Virus record (IMG/VR): IMGVR_UViG_3300042402_003111
Coordinates: 62,001 to 126,000 of that record
Reading direction: 5' to 3' (one strand)
Source: a virus
Length of the DNA: 64,000 nt
In this document: positions 1 to 9,661 of the stretch, piece by piece
How positions within the stretch are numbered: position 1 is the first letter of the stretch
Layout: each line of letters begins with the position of its first letter
Notes under the pieces: generated by a model
Told to the model about the DNA's origin: nothing
The model's database searches: none
What the model saw: only the letters and a program-made list of their open reading frames with translations
Program-made: the position numbers and the translations under genes

Positions 1-258
1 GTCGGTAGTCAAGGCGACATCGGATATACAGGAAGTTTTGGTTATACAGGAAGTCAAGGTTATACTGGTAGTCAAGGAGATATCGGATATACCGGATCAC
101 AAGGTGATACCGGATATACAGGAAGTTTCGGCTACACTGGTAGTCAAGGAGATATCGGATATACCGGATCACAAGGTGATACCGGGTATGGCGGCAGTCG
201 AGGCGATGTTGGTTATACTGGAAGTCAGGGAAATATAGGTTACACTGGTTCAAAAGGA
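1..258 (+). repeat. Collagen-like GYTGSQG-coding repeat
   Basis: The DNA is a chain of degenerate 18-27 base units that encode GYTGSQG, GYTGSFG and GDIGYTG. Neighbouring units are almost identical (for example around 60-130 and 130-190), so unit number may vary by recombination. A second, shorter set lies in the gene at 6068-6832 (about 6175-6290 and 6450-6510), which gives sequence homology between the two fibre genes. Confidence 0.85.
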
Positions 259-897
259 TTGGCAGGAAATTTTGGCGGCGCCACTTTTGGATATAATTTT
301 AATACTACAACAACACTTAATGTTAGTCCAGGATCTGGAAAATTTGCCGTCAACAACTCAAACCTGTCCTTAGCCACTGAGATGGCTATAAGTCAATTTG
401 ATTATTATACAAACAACATTAAACCGTATCTATTAACAGTAGCAGACAGTAATTCAACTGTAAAAGGCTATGTAAAATTTACTAGTCAACCAAATCCTCA
501 GACGTTTACATTTTATTCCATATCAGGGTCTGTAACAGATAGTTCCACATATGTAAATTTAACAATCACTTATGTAGCAGGAAGCACTAGTCCGTTTACA
601 AACAACGAAGATATGTTTCTTACTTTTTCAAGAACTGGAGATATTGGAAATATAGGTTATACTGGTAGTCAAGGTGAAAGCACTTATACATATTCTGATA
701 ATCCTCCTGCAAATCCAGCTATAGGAGATAGATGGTTTGATTCGTCTTTAGGAATAGAATTTATTTGGACAGATGACGGTGACGGACTACAATGGGTAGA
801 ACTTGCTGCTAGTGGATTTATTGGTACAACAGGGTATACCGGATCAGCAGCCACTTCAGGAAAGTCTATAGCAATGGCCATGATATTCGGAGGATAA
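1..897 (+). CDS. Collagen-like tail fibre protein (5' partial)
   Basis: The reading frame is open from base 1, so the start lies upstream; 298 residues are visible. The first 85 or so residues are a run of GYTGSQG(D/N)I-type repeats with Gly every third residue, the collagen-like pattern of many phage fibres, which trimerise into a triple helix. A beta-rich, non-repetitive domain follows, then a short return of GYTGSQG near residue 220, a segment with the phrase ANPAIGDRWFDSSLG that is common in phage fibre proteins, and a last GYTGSA. It heads a row of same-strand fibre genes. Role inferred as a virion fibre or whisker; the receptor is unknown. Confidence 0.85.
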   Translation, partial: VGSQGDIGYTGSFGYTGSQGYTGSQGDIGYTGSQGDTGYTGSFGYTGSQGDIGYTGSQGDTGYGGSRGDVGYTGSQGNIGYTGSKGLAGNFGGATFGYNFNTTTTLNVSPGSGKFAVNNSNLSLATEMAISQFDYYTNNIKPYLLTVADSNSTVKGYVKFTSQPNPQTFTFYSISGSVTDSSTYVNLTITYVAGSTSPFTNNEDMFLTFSRTGDIGNIGYTGSQGESTYTYSDNPPANPAIGDRWFDSSLGIEFIWTDDGDGLQWVELAASGFIGTTGYTGSAATSGKSIAMAMIFGG

Positions 898-906
898 GGA
901 AGAAAA

Positions 907-1272
907 ATGAGTAATCCAAACATAGTAAATGTTATTAATATTGCAGGCAATACTGAAGTACAGTTAGTTACAACTAGCCCTACTGCTATAGTTACTAATA
1001 GTTCCTCAAGCGGAAAGATTTATAAACTTAATGCCGTAATCGTCAGCAACGTAGATTCATCAAATTCAGCTGCGTTGACAGTAGATTTGTATAGAAACAA
1101 CACTGCTTACAGAATTGTAAATGAAGTTAGTATATTAAGTAAATCTAGTTTTACTCCAATAGATAAATCATTATGTTTATACTTACTAGAGGGCGATGCA
1201 TTAAGATTAACTGCAAGTAACAATAACAGATTAGAAGCTATCTGTACTTGGGAGGAAATCAGCGATGTATAA
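907..1272 (+). CDS. Putative virion structural protein, 121 aa
   Basis: Small beta-rich protein with no family I can name. It is Ser/Thr/Asn-rich, has alternating hydrophobic strands (for example AALTVDLYRN and DALRLTAS) and no signal peptide or membrane segment. It lies 9 bases after the collagen-like gene and overlaps the next large adhesin gene by 8 bases, so it is translated as part of the fibre operon. By position it may be a fibre adaptor or a small head/tail decoration protein; this is inference from context only. Confidence 0.7.
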   Translation: MSNPNIVNVINIAGNTEVQLVTTSPTAIVTNSSSSGKIYKLNAVIVSNVDSSNSAALTVDLYRNNTAYRIVNEVSILSKSSFTPIDKSLCLYLLEGDALRLTASNNNRLEAICTWEEISDV

Positions 1273-4200
1273 CAAAGGAAGAATAGGTCGACGAACTAAT
1301 GATTCAGAAGGCTTAACCAAACTTCCTCAACATTTCTATGAGACACAAACACCGTCCCCGACAATTCAAAGCTACGATGTTTGTGAATTAGGAACATATG
1401 TACCATTAGACGATGTTGCGCTTGATCTTGCCGGTAGTCAAACTATAGTAATCCATGGCGCAGGATTTAGTCCAAATGCTACTGTTCAACTAGACGGTAC
1501 TACTATAAACACAGTTACATTCTTAGATCCTACAAGATTAGCTTTTACTAGTATTGCTAAAGCCAGCGGAACATATTCATTATTAGTTAATAATGGCAAC
1601 GGGAGAGCAGCTTTATTAGTTCCAGGTATAGTGTACAGTGGAGTTCCGACGTTTGTAAGTCCAGCAGCTGGCAGTATAGGATCTTTTTATGAAACTAATT
1701 CTATTAACGAAACAATTTCAGCAACAAGCGACAGTGCGGTTACTTATACTATAAGTGCCGGAACTTTACCATCTGGTGTTACGCTATCTAGTTCTGGTGT
1801 GTTAAGTGGAACTAGTCCCGTAGATAGTGGAATAACTACTTACAGTTTTACAGTAAAAGCTACAGATCAAGAAGGACAAGATTCATTTAGAAGTTATAGT
1901 CTTACTATCAACACTGATGTAGTTACATGGAATGCTCCTGCAAATAATTCAAATTATGAGTTGGAGCAAACTATTCCTATTGATCCTATAACTTTATTGG
2001 CTACCAGTGCAGCCGGTAAGTCTATAACCTATTCTGCTGATGTGCTACCGTCCGGAATCAGTCTTAGTGGTGATACTATTTCAGGAACACCAACTGTTTT
2101 AGAATCTATTTCAACTACATTAACTGCTACAGCAAATATCACAAATAGATCAGCGACAAGAAATATTTCTTGGTCTGTAGTTCTACCAGGAGATCCGTTT
2201 TTTACAGTTACTTCGTTGTTATTGAGTGGATATAAATCATCTAGTTTCTGGATACAAGATTCTAGTACAAACAAACTCACGCTCACTTACACTGATGCTA
2301 GACCGTCTTCATTTAGCCCTTACGAAACTCAATATAGTGCGTATCTTGATGGAGTTGATGATTATATTGGGTTTCCTAATGGAACAGCTGTGCAGTTTGG
2401 TACAGGACATTTTACTATTGAATGTTTTGTTTTTAGAGATCCTTCAGGACCTGCTTATCCTGTGATATTTACAAATACTCCTGGAGACGGAGGTAGTAGT
2501 GGAGAATTCACTTGTTATATGGTTCACCCTGCTGGCAATAATATGATGTATGGAGCAGGCGGATTATATAAAAGCGGCGGCACTGCTCCTCCAGCTAACA
2601 AATGGAGTCACTATGCACTATGTAGAGATGGAACGTCCTTAAGAGTGTATGTTGATGGAGTGCGTCAGTGGGAAGAAACTACAGGAAGTTTTTTTACATC
2701 ATCTTATGGTTTAGCATCTGGAACGTTTACTATAGGTGTTAGAACTGGTAATGTGGCACAAACAAGTGCTAAAGGTTACATCAGTAACTTTCGAGTAACA
2801 AAAAACGAGTGTTTATATACAGGAGCATCTTTTGTTGTACCTACAAGTAAGTTAACAGCTGGCGCCAATACGACAGTTCTTGCACTGCAAAGTAATAGAT
2901 TTTTAGATACTGGTGTAAATGCTTTAGCTGTGACTGGGTACAACGGCACACTAATTTCAAATTTTGGTAAATTTGAAGAAACTGATTTAATTACAGGTAG
3001 CGGTTATTTTGACGGATCAGCAGACGTCATAACAGTTCCTGGTAACTCAGCTTTTGATTTTGGATCTGGTAATTTCACGTTAGAATGTTGGATATATCCG
3101 AATACAACAGCAGGTACACAATGTATACTGGATGCTTGGAATAACGCTCCGACTAGATTTTTATTAAGAATTAGCAGTGGACAATTGCAATTTTTTGCTA
3201 ACCCAGGAACATCTATTAATATTAATCATACATTACCTGGAGCTTCGACTTGGTATCATGTAGCATGTGTTAGAAATGGTTCTAATTTTTCTTTGTATGT
3301 GAATGGAGTAAGTGTTGGTACTCCTGTTACTAATTCTGGTACTATTGCCTCAAGTGTTGCTAACTGGACTATAAGTCGAAGTTCTGAAACATACAATGGA
3401 TATATATCTAATGTTAGGATAGTAAAAGGCACTGCTGTTTACACTGCTGCCTTTACTCCACCCACACAGCCACTGACAGCAATAACAAATACTAGTTTAC
3501 TTACACTACAAAATAGAGTAAGTGAAACTAATACTCGTGTGTTAGACAATTCCGGATTAGATCATACTGTAACTAGATTTGGAAATGCAACACAGGGATC
3601 ACGCAGTCCATTTAGTCTAACTGGATGGAGTAATTACTTTGATGGTACTGGAGATTTTTTAAGTCTTAGTAATTCTGCATTAACTATCGGCACATCAGAT
3701 TTTACTTTAGAGTTTTGGATTTATGTAGAACTAGCATCTTTACCTACTAACGCAACTATATATGATCAACGAGCTGGAACAAACGGTGCATCTGTAATAC
3801 AACCGGTGATCGAATTAACTAACGTAAATGGATATGCTTGGTATGTTGCAGCAGGTAACAGAATAACTTCTGGCACTTCTGCTGTGTTACTACGTACTTG
3901 GCAACATGTTGCTGTATCTCGATCGAGCAATGTTACTAAAATGTTCATAAACGGAGTACAGGTTGGATCTAATTACTCAGATACAAATAATTATCCAGCA
4001 GGAGCTTTAAACATAGGTAAATCAAACGATGGAACAACTCAAAGAAATCATACTGGATATATCAGTAATCTAAGGTTAGTAGTAGGCACGAGTCTTTATA
4101 CAACAAACTTTACACCTTCTACAACACCACTTGAGGTTATTACAAATACTAGACTATTAACTTGTCAAAGTACTAGAATAATAGACAGTAGTCCTTATAA

Positions 4201-6058
4201 TATTTCTATTACACGAAATGCTGATGTAAGTGTTCAAAAATTTAATCCATTTGCTCCTGTAAGAATAACACCTAAAAGTTATAGTGCTTATTTTGATGGT
4301 ACGGGAGATTATGTTGACATATCGAACGTAGATACTGCGTTCGGAGCATCTGCAAATTTTACAATTGAATTTTGGATGTATCCAACTATTATCAATTCAG
4401 CAGTCAAGGCAATCATAGATCCGAGAACCTCTGATACTTCTGCACATCCGTTAATATGGATAGACGCTTCCAATCGACTATACTATTTTACAACCAATGT
4501 AACTAGGATAACAGGAACTACAACACTAACTGCGAATCAGTGGTATCATGCCGCCGTCGTCAGAAATAACGGAACAACTAGGTTATATTTAAATGGTGTC
4601 GAGGAAGGAACACCTTGGGCCGATACAGTTGATTATGTTTCCTCAACAACTTTTAGAATAGGTCAACGATACACTAGTACAGCATTTAACTACGGTGGGT
4701 ATCTTTCTGACCTTCGTATTGTTAAAGGCACAGCGGTTTACACAGGAAACTTTACACCAAGTACTACTCCACTAACGGCAATAGCAGGCACAAGTTTATT
4801 AACATGCCAAAGTAGTCGTTTTATAGACAATAGTACAAATAATTTTACTATAACAGCTAATGGTGATGCAGCTCCGAGAACATTTAACCCATTTGGAAAT
4901 AATATTAGTTATAATGGTGAATATAGTGTTTCTACTGTAGGAGGAAGTTTTTCCTTTGATGGTACTGGAGATTATTTAGATCTACCAAGTAATGCAGCAT
5001 TTACACTTAGTACATTAGATTTTACTATAGAAGGTTATCTGTATCTGATTTCAGGAACTACAGGAACACTTTATGATTCAAGAACAGGCACAACTACAAT
5101 ATCTCCAGTTATATATTTAAGTTCTGGAGCATTAACTTATTTTGCTGGAGCGAATAGAATTACTGGACCTACATTAGTTTCTGGACAATGGCATCACATA
5201 GCAGTGGCACGTAGCGGATCGAGTACAAAATTGTTTTTAAATGGAGTACAAGTAGGATCGACTTATACTGATACCAATAATTATGTGATAGGTCCACCAA
5301 AAATTGGTGCTGGATACAATAATACTAATTTATTAAATGGTTATATTTCTAATTTAAGAGTATTAAAAGGCACAGCGTTATATACATCAAATTTTGTGCC
5401 ACCAACGGCGCCATTAACTGCTATTTCTCATACAGTACTATTATTAAATGGTACACACAGTGGAATTGTTGATTATACATCTAATAATAACATTGAAATC
5501 TTAAATAATACACGACTAGTTAGCAACATTACAAAATATAATAATACTTCATTATTGTTTGATGGTACAGATGATGCTGCGTTTATGCCAAGCAACATAG
5601 TTTTAGATTTTGGAACTGGCGATTTCACTATAGAACTTTGGGTATATTTCAATGCATTGACTTCTAACAGGATAATATTAGATCGTTGGATCACAGGCAA
5701 TGCTAATAGTTGGCAATTATATTGGAGATCAACTGGAACATCTTTAACATTTCTAGTAGGAGCATCAACCGTGTTGTTGCAGGATTCTAATGCATCTCGA
5801 ATCACTACTGGACAATGGTACCATGTGGCAGTTACTAGAGCAAGTGCTACAAATAGAATGTTCATAGACGGTGTACAAGTAGCATCTGCAACAAATAGTA
5901 CATCTTTAACTAGTGCCTTACCTTTGTGCGTAGGTATGCAATATAGTACTAGCACTAATGATTTTAGTGGATACATGGACGACATTAGGATTACTAAAGG
6001 ATATGCGCGATATACAACAAACTTTACGCCGCCTATTGCAGCTTTACAGATTAAATAA
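1265..6058 (+). CDS. Giant adhesin with IPT/TIG, Ig-like and six LamG-like domains
   Basis: 1597 residues. Around residues 55-125 is an IPT/TIG-like fold (IHGAGFSPNATVQLDG), then two putative-Ig repeats (TLPSGVTLSSSGVLSGT near 175 and LPSGISLSGDTISGTP near 260). From about residue 355 to the end are six concanavalin A/LamG-like units. Each opens with a version of YFDGTGDYVDIS, has an FTIEFWMYP strand, a W.HxAVxRxGxxxRLYxNG strand and closes with GYISNLRVxKGTAxYTxNFxPP; they start near residues 357, 578, 788, 1005, 1227 and 1428. LamG folds bind glycans, so a receptor-binding or surface-adhesion role is likely. No signal peptide, as expected for a virion protein. Confidence 0.88.
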   Translation: MYNKGRIGRRTNDSEGLTKLPQHFYETQTPSPTIQSYDVCELGTYVPLDDVALDLAGSQTIVIHGAGFSPNATVQLDGTTINTVTFLDPTRLAFTSIAKASGTYSLLVNNGNGRAALLVPGIVYSGVPTFVSPAAGSIGSFYETNSINETISATSDSAVTYTISAGTLPSGVTLSSSGVLSGTSPVDSGITTYSFTVKATDQEGQDSFRSYSLTINTDVVTWNAPANNSNYELEQTIPIDPITLLATSAAGKSITYSADVLPSGISLSGDTISGTPTVLESISTTLTATANITNRSATRNISWSVVLPGDPFFTVTSLLLSGYKSSSFWIQDSSTNKLTLTYTDARPSSFSPYETQYSAYLDGVDDYIGFPNGTAVQFGTGHFTIECFVFRDPSGPAYPVIFTNTPGDGGSSGEFTCYMVHPAGNNMMYGAGGLYKSGGTAPPANKWSHYALCRDGTSLRVYVDGVRQWEETTGSFFTSSYGLASGTFTIGVRTGNVAQTSAKGYISNFRVTKNECLYTGASFVVPTSKLTAGANTTVLALQSNRFLDTGVNALAVTGYNGTLISNFGKFEETDLITGSGYFDGSADVITVPGNSAFDFGSGNFTLECWIYPNTTAGTQCILDAWNNAPTRFLLRISSGQLQFFANPGTSININHTLPGASTWYHVACVRNGSNFSLYVNGVSVGTPVTNSGTIASSVANWTISRSSETYNGYISNVRIVKGTAVYTAAFTPPTQPLTAITNTSLLTLQNRVSETNTRVLDNSGLDHTVTRFGNATQGSRSPFSLTGWSNYFDGTGDFLSLSNSALTIGTSDFTLEFWIYVELASLPTNATIYDQRAGTNGASVIQPVIELTNVNGYAWYVAAGNRITSGTSAVLLRTWQHVAVSRSSNVTKMFINGVQVGSNYSDTNNYPAGALNIGKSNDGTTQRNHTGYISNLRLVVGTSLYTTNFTPSTTPLEVITNTRLLTCQSTRIIDSSPYNISITRNADVSVQKFNPFAPVRITPKSYSAYFDGTGDYVDISNVDTAFGASANFTIEFWMYPTIINSAVKAIIDPRTSDTSAHPLIWIDASNRLYYFTTNVTRITGTTTLTANQWYHAAVVRNNGTTRLYLNGVEEGTPWADTVDYVSSTTFRIGQRYTSTAFNYGGYLSDLRIVKGTAVYTGNFTPSTTPLTAIAGTSLLTCQSSRFIDNSTNNFTITANGDAAPRTFNPFGNNISYNGEYSVSTVGGSFSFDGTGDYLDLPSNAAFTLSTLDFTIEGYLYLISGTTGTLYDSRTGTTTISPVIYLSSGALTYFAGANRITGPTLVSGQWHHIAVARSGSSTKLFLNGVQVGSTYTDTNNYVIGPPKIGAGYNNTNLLNGYISNLRVLKGTALYTSNFVPPTAPLTAISHTVLLLNGTHSGIVDYTSNNNIEILNNTRLVSNITKYNNTSLLFDGTDDAAFMPSNIVLDFGTGDFTIELWVYFNALTSNRIILDRWITGNANSWQLYWRSTGTSLTFLVGASTVLLQDSNASRITTGQWYHVAVTRASATNRMFIDGVQVASATNSTSLTSALPLCVGMQYSTSTNDFSGYMDDIRITKGYARYTTNFTPPIAALQIK

Positions 6059-6067
6059 AATTAGATC

Positions 6068-6832
6068 ATGACTACAGTAAATTTTCCTGCCAATCCTACA
6101 TTAAATCAAGTCTATACTTTTGGAACTAAAAAATGGATTTGGAACGGCCGAGCATGGCAAGCATCCAGTGTGACCACAGGATATACCGGTAGTGTTGGAT
6201 TTACTGGTAGTCAAGGTGCACCCGGTGAAGCAGCAGCTATTGGTTATACTGGTAGTCAAGGATATACTGGCTCCTCTGGTACAAATGGAACTAATGGTAC
6301 TAGTGTAACTATTGTAGGCACAGTCGCATCTAGTGCGAATCTTCCAGATCCATACGTTGGAGATATCGGTGACGGTTATATTACTTCCGATACTGGTAAT
6401 CTTTGGGTATGGGGCGGTAGTAGTTTTACCGATGTAGGAAGAGTCGTAGGATACACAGGTAGCGAAGGACCACCAAATGGATATACAGGAAGTAGAGGAC
6501 TCGATGGATCTACTTATGTAACTATGGCAACAACGGGCACAATTAGTAATGCCTATAGCGGTATTTCTAGATTTTATTCCCCGCAGAATGTAACACTTAG
6601 CACAGTTTATGCTAATGTATCAAGTCCGTCAGCCAGTGGCGCATTTACTTTTATTATAAAGAAAAATGGCACTAGTATTGGCACAACCTTTAGTATCAGT
6701 CAAAATCAGTATGCGATGACACCCGTAAATATAAATGTAAGTTTGCTGACCACTGATTACCTGACTATTGATATTACTAGTAACACTTCTATAATTGATT
6801 TATTTGTAAAAATTAAATATACTCCTACATAA
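6068..6832 (+). CDS. Collagen-like tail fibre protein, 254 aa
   Basis: The N-terminus (NFPANPTLNQVYTFGTKKWIWNG) is the short beta module that often begins phage fibre proteins, with a FPxxPxxGxxxxxxxxxWxWxG pattern. GYTGS repeats follow near residues 37-75 and 126-150, broken by a globular insert that holds the phrase VASSANLPDPYVGDIGDGYI. The last 100 residues are beta-rich and probably form the distal knob. Gly-X-Y repeats indicate a trimeric fibre. It starts 9 bases after the giant adhesin gene, in the same operon. Confidence 0.85.
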   Translation: MTTVNFPANPTLNQVYTFGTKKWIWNGRAWQASSVTTGYTGSVGFTGSQGAPGEAAAIGYTGSQGYTGSSGTNGTNGTSVTIVGTVASSANLPDPYVGDIGDGYITSDTGNLWVWGGSSFTDVGRVVGYTGSEGPPNGYTGSRGLDGSTYVTMATTGTISNAYSGISRFYSPQNVTLSTVYANVSSPSASGAFTFIIKKNGTSIGTTFSISQNQYAMTPVNINVSLLTTDYLTIDITSNTSIIDLFVKIKYTPT

Positions 6833-6852
6833 TAAATCAAAAATATACGTTG

Positions 6853-6859
6853 ATAAATA
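6853..6859 (+). promoter_or_regulatory. Late promoter motif ATAAATA
   Basis: Matches the core of the T4 late promoter TATAAATA, 16 bases before the start at 6876, with an AGAGAG ribosome-binding stretch between. Confidence 0.55.
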
Positions 6860-6875
6860 ACATAAAGAGAGCATT

Positions 6876-7169
6876 ATGAACAGTGAAGATTTAGAAAATT
6901 TATTTGGAAAAGATCCTGCAAAAATATATGTTTTTTCCGGAGAAGTAGATTCAGGTACAGATCCTGTAGAATTCATAACATTGGATTTCGCGCGAGCAGC
7001 TGGTACTAATTTAATAGATGCAGTAGTTTCTAATATCAACGGTACTTGGATTGTGTACACAAGAAATACTACAGTAGAAGATCAAAATTTTACGGCATTT
7101 TTAGAACTTCCATTACCTGAACCCATAATTGAAGAACCTGCTCCAGAACCATCAGAAGGAGGAGAATAA
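6876..7169 (+). CDS. Unknown protein with acidic Pro/Glu tail, 97 aa
   Basis: I do not recognise the family. Residues 1-70 look globular (alternating hydrophobic strands, VEFITLDFARAAGTNLIDAVV); the C-terminus is a flexible acidic tail rich in Pro and Glu (PEPIIEEPAPEPSEGG). It has its own late promoter motif upstream and an AGAGAG ribosome site. By position in the fibre block it may be a small virion or assembly protein. Its last codons carry a strong AGGAGG-type ribosome site used by the following gene. Confidence 0.65.
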   Translation: MNSEDLENLFGKDPAKIYVFSGEVDSGTDPVEFITLDFARAAGTNLIDAVVSNINGTWIVYTRNTTVEDQNFTAFLELPLPEPIIEEPAPEPSEGGE

Positions 7170-7170
7170 C

Positions 7171-7989
7171 GTGTTAGTAAAATATAGAATGTTAAGCACA
7201 ATTAGTAGTGCTAATTTTATTGCAGATATTGTAGGTATATTAGATGGCACTATTACCGGAACTGGTGGATTAAGCGCAGGTGCGAACACAGCTCAAAGTT
7301 CATTTTCAGGAACCTATCCCTCAGTAAAATTACTTAAAGTAAATGGAACTTCATATACCTTTAGTAAAACTCATGGCAGTGTCTCAACCACACACTATTT
7401 TAGACTAACATTTAGTGGTACGACATTGACTACTTTTACTGTAGCACAGGATTATACCTCAGGTACGGATACTTTATTAAACAGTGTAGCACATACTGTA
7501 AATTTACAAGCCAGCCCTTATGTCGGATCTGATCAGTTTCCGTCAGGTATTAATATCATAATGAATAATAACTGTGTGTTCTTTAATAGTCCATTTAGTG
7601 GTATAGGTTTTGGACTATTTGATATGGGACAAAATGGTATTACTGCCACATATACTAGTAATATGAAAATGGCCTTCGTTAAAACCAGTGATTCGACATT
7701 TAACATACCTTATGCCTATTCAATAGCAGGATCAAGTTCTGGTTATGCTAGTTTAAGCGGCAGCTTAACTAATTTAACAGCACCTACATTTAAGAGTAAT
7801 GCCAGTAACCAAGGTGTAGTTATCGAAAACCCAGTATTTTTAAGTCACACTAATCAAGGCTTTAGTGCGTTTGGTATTTACGGATTATTCAAACTTGGTA
7901 ATAACTTAATTGTAAACGATACCGTATACAATATTAATGGTACACCGCGATGTGTATCTAACGATTATGCAGTAGTTGCAGAAGGATAA
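7171..7989 (+). CDS. Putative virion structural protein, GTG start, 272 aa
   Basis: The frame could open at an ATG at 7129, but that would begin inside the upstream gene; GTG at 7171 sits just behind AGAAGGAGGAG and gives a natural start, so I chose it. The protein is beta-rich with many Thr, Ser, Gly and Asn (KLLKVNGTSYTFSKTHGSVSTTHYFRLTFSG) and no membrane segment. No family recognised. Together with the next two genes it makes a block of fibre-like or surface proteins downstream of the collagen-like fibres. Structural role is inferred from composition and context. Confidence 0.7.
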   Translation: MLVKYRMLSTISSANFIADIVGILDGTITGTGGLSAGANTAQSSFSGTYPSVKLLKVNGTSYTFSKTHGSVSTTHYFRLTFSGTTLTTFTVAQDYTSGTDTLLNSVAHTVNLQASPYVGSDQFPSGINIIMNNNCVFFNSPFSGIGFGLFDMGQNGITATYTSNMKMAFVKTSDSTFNIPYAYSIAGSSSGYASLSGSLTNLTAPTFKSNASNQGVVIENPVFLSHTNQGFSAFGIYGLFKLGNNLIVNDTVYNINGTPRCVSNDYAVVAEG

Positions 7990-7997
7990 AAAATAAT

Positions 7998-9269
7998 ATG
8001 TTATGTACAATAGATCCAGCAGTCGGCGGTCACGCTAATAGTCAAACTTCGTATAACTACAATGTTTTAGCCAGTATACACGCCATTGCTACAGCAGCAG
8101 CAGGTTCAACACCAACCTGCGGACCAGTAAACAGTTCTGGCACACGAAACAATAGCTTAAACTGTATTACAGTAATTTCTAATACTGAAGCAGGAGGGTG
8201 GACTGCGGGCACTAGTAATCATTATACCAATGCATCTACGTTCAGTGGGTCCGCTGCTGCTCAGTATTTAGATTTATACAAAGCTTCAGGAAAGTCTACT
8301 TATCCTTATTATAGAATTGTGATAGGACCTCATGACTATCCGTATAACAGTAGTTTTACTAGTTATCCAGGTCTTAGATGGTGGTGCGGATGTACTACTA
8401 GCAACCCTGCTAGCGTAGCGATTACTAGTGCAGAAGCTGCTTATTATAGCCAACCACTTAATGCTCAGTATACATCAGGAGCGACCGCTGTTAGTTGCCC
8501 AGGAAGTAGTACCAGCCCTACTCATAAACTGCGATTTGATGAAGCCAGAACCGTAACTGTAGCCATAACTGCTAATTATTTGATCATTGTGACTCCTGAT
8601 TATCTATGGTATTTTGGTATTAGAACCGTAGGCGGCTGGGAAATTAACAGAACGGATAATCCTCCTTGGGTTCACTTTTCTTATACAAGAAGAGAGAACA
8701 CCAATGGTATTACTACCACTACATCGAGTAATCAATATAATCATACAGAATCAGCGGCAGCTTGGGGAGCCACAATTAATTCTGCTGGCACACAATTTGC
8801 TCCAGGAACTACTACTGGAATTTTTGGTAGCAGAACCGGAACTAGTACCCAGACCTGTGCTATAACTGGTATGGATGGTTGGAATAGGATATCAATGATA
8901 GGATCCACTAGCTATCACTCAAATAGAATATTAAGAATGCCCCTGTTTCATAGTCCCTTAAACAGTAATTGGGGTCAATACAATAGTAATTCTGGTTATT
9001 ATTATTATGCTGACGGTGTTGTCGCAGACACTTCTACAGGATTAAGTGTGCCGCCAGTATATCCTGTAGTATTTTGCCTAAATCAAATGGATAACATGAG
9101 CACTGCCATAGGTACAGCACCAGGTATATACAAAGGAATGAATGGTACCACTGCTATGACCGATTATTTTGTCACAGGCAGTTCCTACACTATCGGTGGA
9201 GAAACTTATATACCTATAAGAACTGGTAACACAACCTATAAAGATCTTTGGTTTTTAAGATCATCATAA
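7998..9269 (+). CDS. Putative virion surface protein, 423 aa
   Basis: Not recognised. Rich in Ser, Thr, Tyr, Asn and Gly, with scattered Cys (about nine) and aromatic clusters (SGYYYYADGV, RWWCGCTTSN) that would suit a carbohydrate-contacting surface. No signal peptide. It follows the previous gene by 8 bases and is followed by the next after 1 base, so the three are co-translated. A distal fibre, tip or decoration function is plausible from the context, but nothing in the sequence proves it. Confidence 0.7.
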   Translation: MLCTIDPAVGGHANSQTSYNYNVLASIHAIATAAAGSTPTCGPVNSSGTRNNSLNCITVISNTEAGGWTAGTSNHYTNASTFSGSAAAQYLDLYKASGKSTYPYYRIVIGPHDYPYNSSFTSYPGLRWWCGCTTSNPASVAITSAEAAYYSQPLNAQYTSGATAVSCPGSSTSPTHKLRFDEARTVTVAITANYLIIVTPDYLWYFGIRTVGGWEINRTDNPPWVHFSYTRRENTNGITTTTSSNQYNHTESAAAWGATINSAGTQFAPGTTTGIFGSRTGTSTQTCAITGMDGWNRISMIGSTSYHSNRILRMPLFHSPLNSNWGQYNSNSGYYYYADGVVADTSTGLSVPPVYPVVFCLNQMDNMSTAIGTAPGIYKGMNGTTAMTDYFVTGSSYTIGGETYIPIRTGNTTYKDLWFLRSS

Positions 9270-9270
9270 T

Positions 9271-9624
9271 ATGGCTATACCAGCACCATTTGGATTAACT
9301 ACTCCTAGTGCATCTTTAGGAGAAAATCCTAGCACCGAATTCACCACGGTCGATGATAATGAAATAATCAGTGTTACACAGCCTACTATCTCCGAGTATC
9401 TGTGGCGTGTACCTACTACTAGCCTTGGTGTAAATTTAACCACAGAATTCTTTACGATAGGCAATGCGGATCTTGTACTATTACCATCAGCTGGTAATGC
9501 CGCACAATCAGGATTCACTGTGCCTTCTATGAATTTACAGTATCAAGCCAGTACCTTCATTTACACTAAAGCCAGTCCGATTGTGATCAACGAAGATCCT
9601 GTTCAGACTTGGTATATGTCATAA
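9271..9624 (+). CDS. Small putative structural protein, 117 aa
   Basis: Contains two similar halves: AIPAPFGLTTPSASLGENPSTEFTTVDDNEI and RVPTTSLGVNLTTEFFTIGNADLV share the pattern (T)PSxSLGxNxxTEFxT, which suggests an internal duplication. No family recognised; no signal or membrane segment. Last gene of the fibre block, one base after its neighbour. Role unknown, probably virion-associated. Confidence 0.65.
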   Translation: MAIPAPFGLTTPSASLGENPSTEFTTVDDNEIISVTQPTISEYLWRVPTTSLGVNLTTEFFTIGNADLVLLPSAGNAAQSGFTVPSMNLQYQASTFIYTKASPIVINEDPVQTWYMS

Positions 9625-9661
9625 TAGCACAAATATAAAATATCTAAGCATATATAATAGC

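Noticed and set aside
38-238. Open frame with MVIQEVKVILVV-type repeats
   Set aside because: Off-frame reading of the collagen-like repeat; the GYTGSQG frame is open from base 1.
1-258. Tandem repeats as a CRISPR array
   Set aside because: Units are protein-coding, degenerate and lack unique spacers.
5473-5985. 170-codon minus-strand open frame
   Set aside because: Antisense of the LamG-like adhesin; no ribosome site or promoter.
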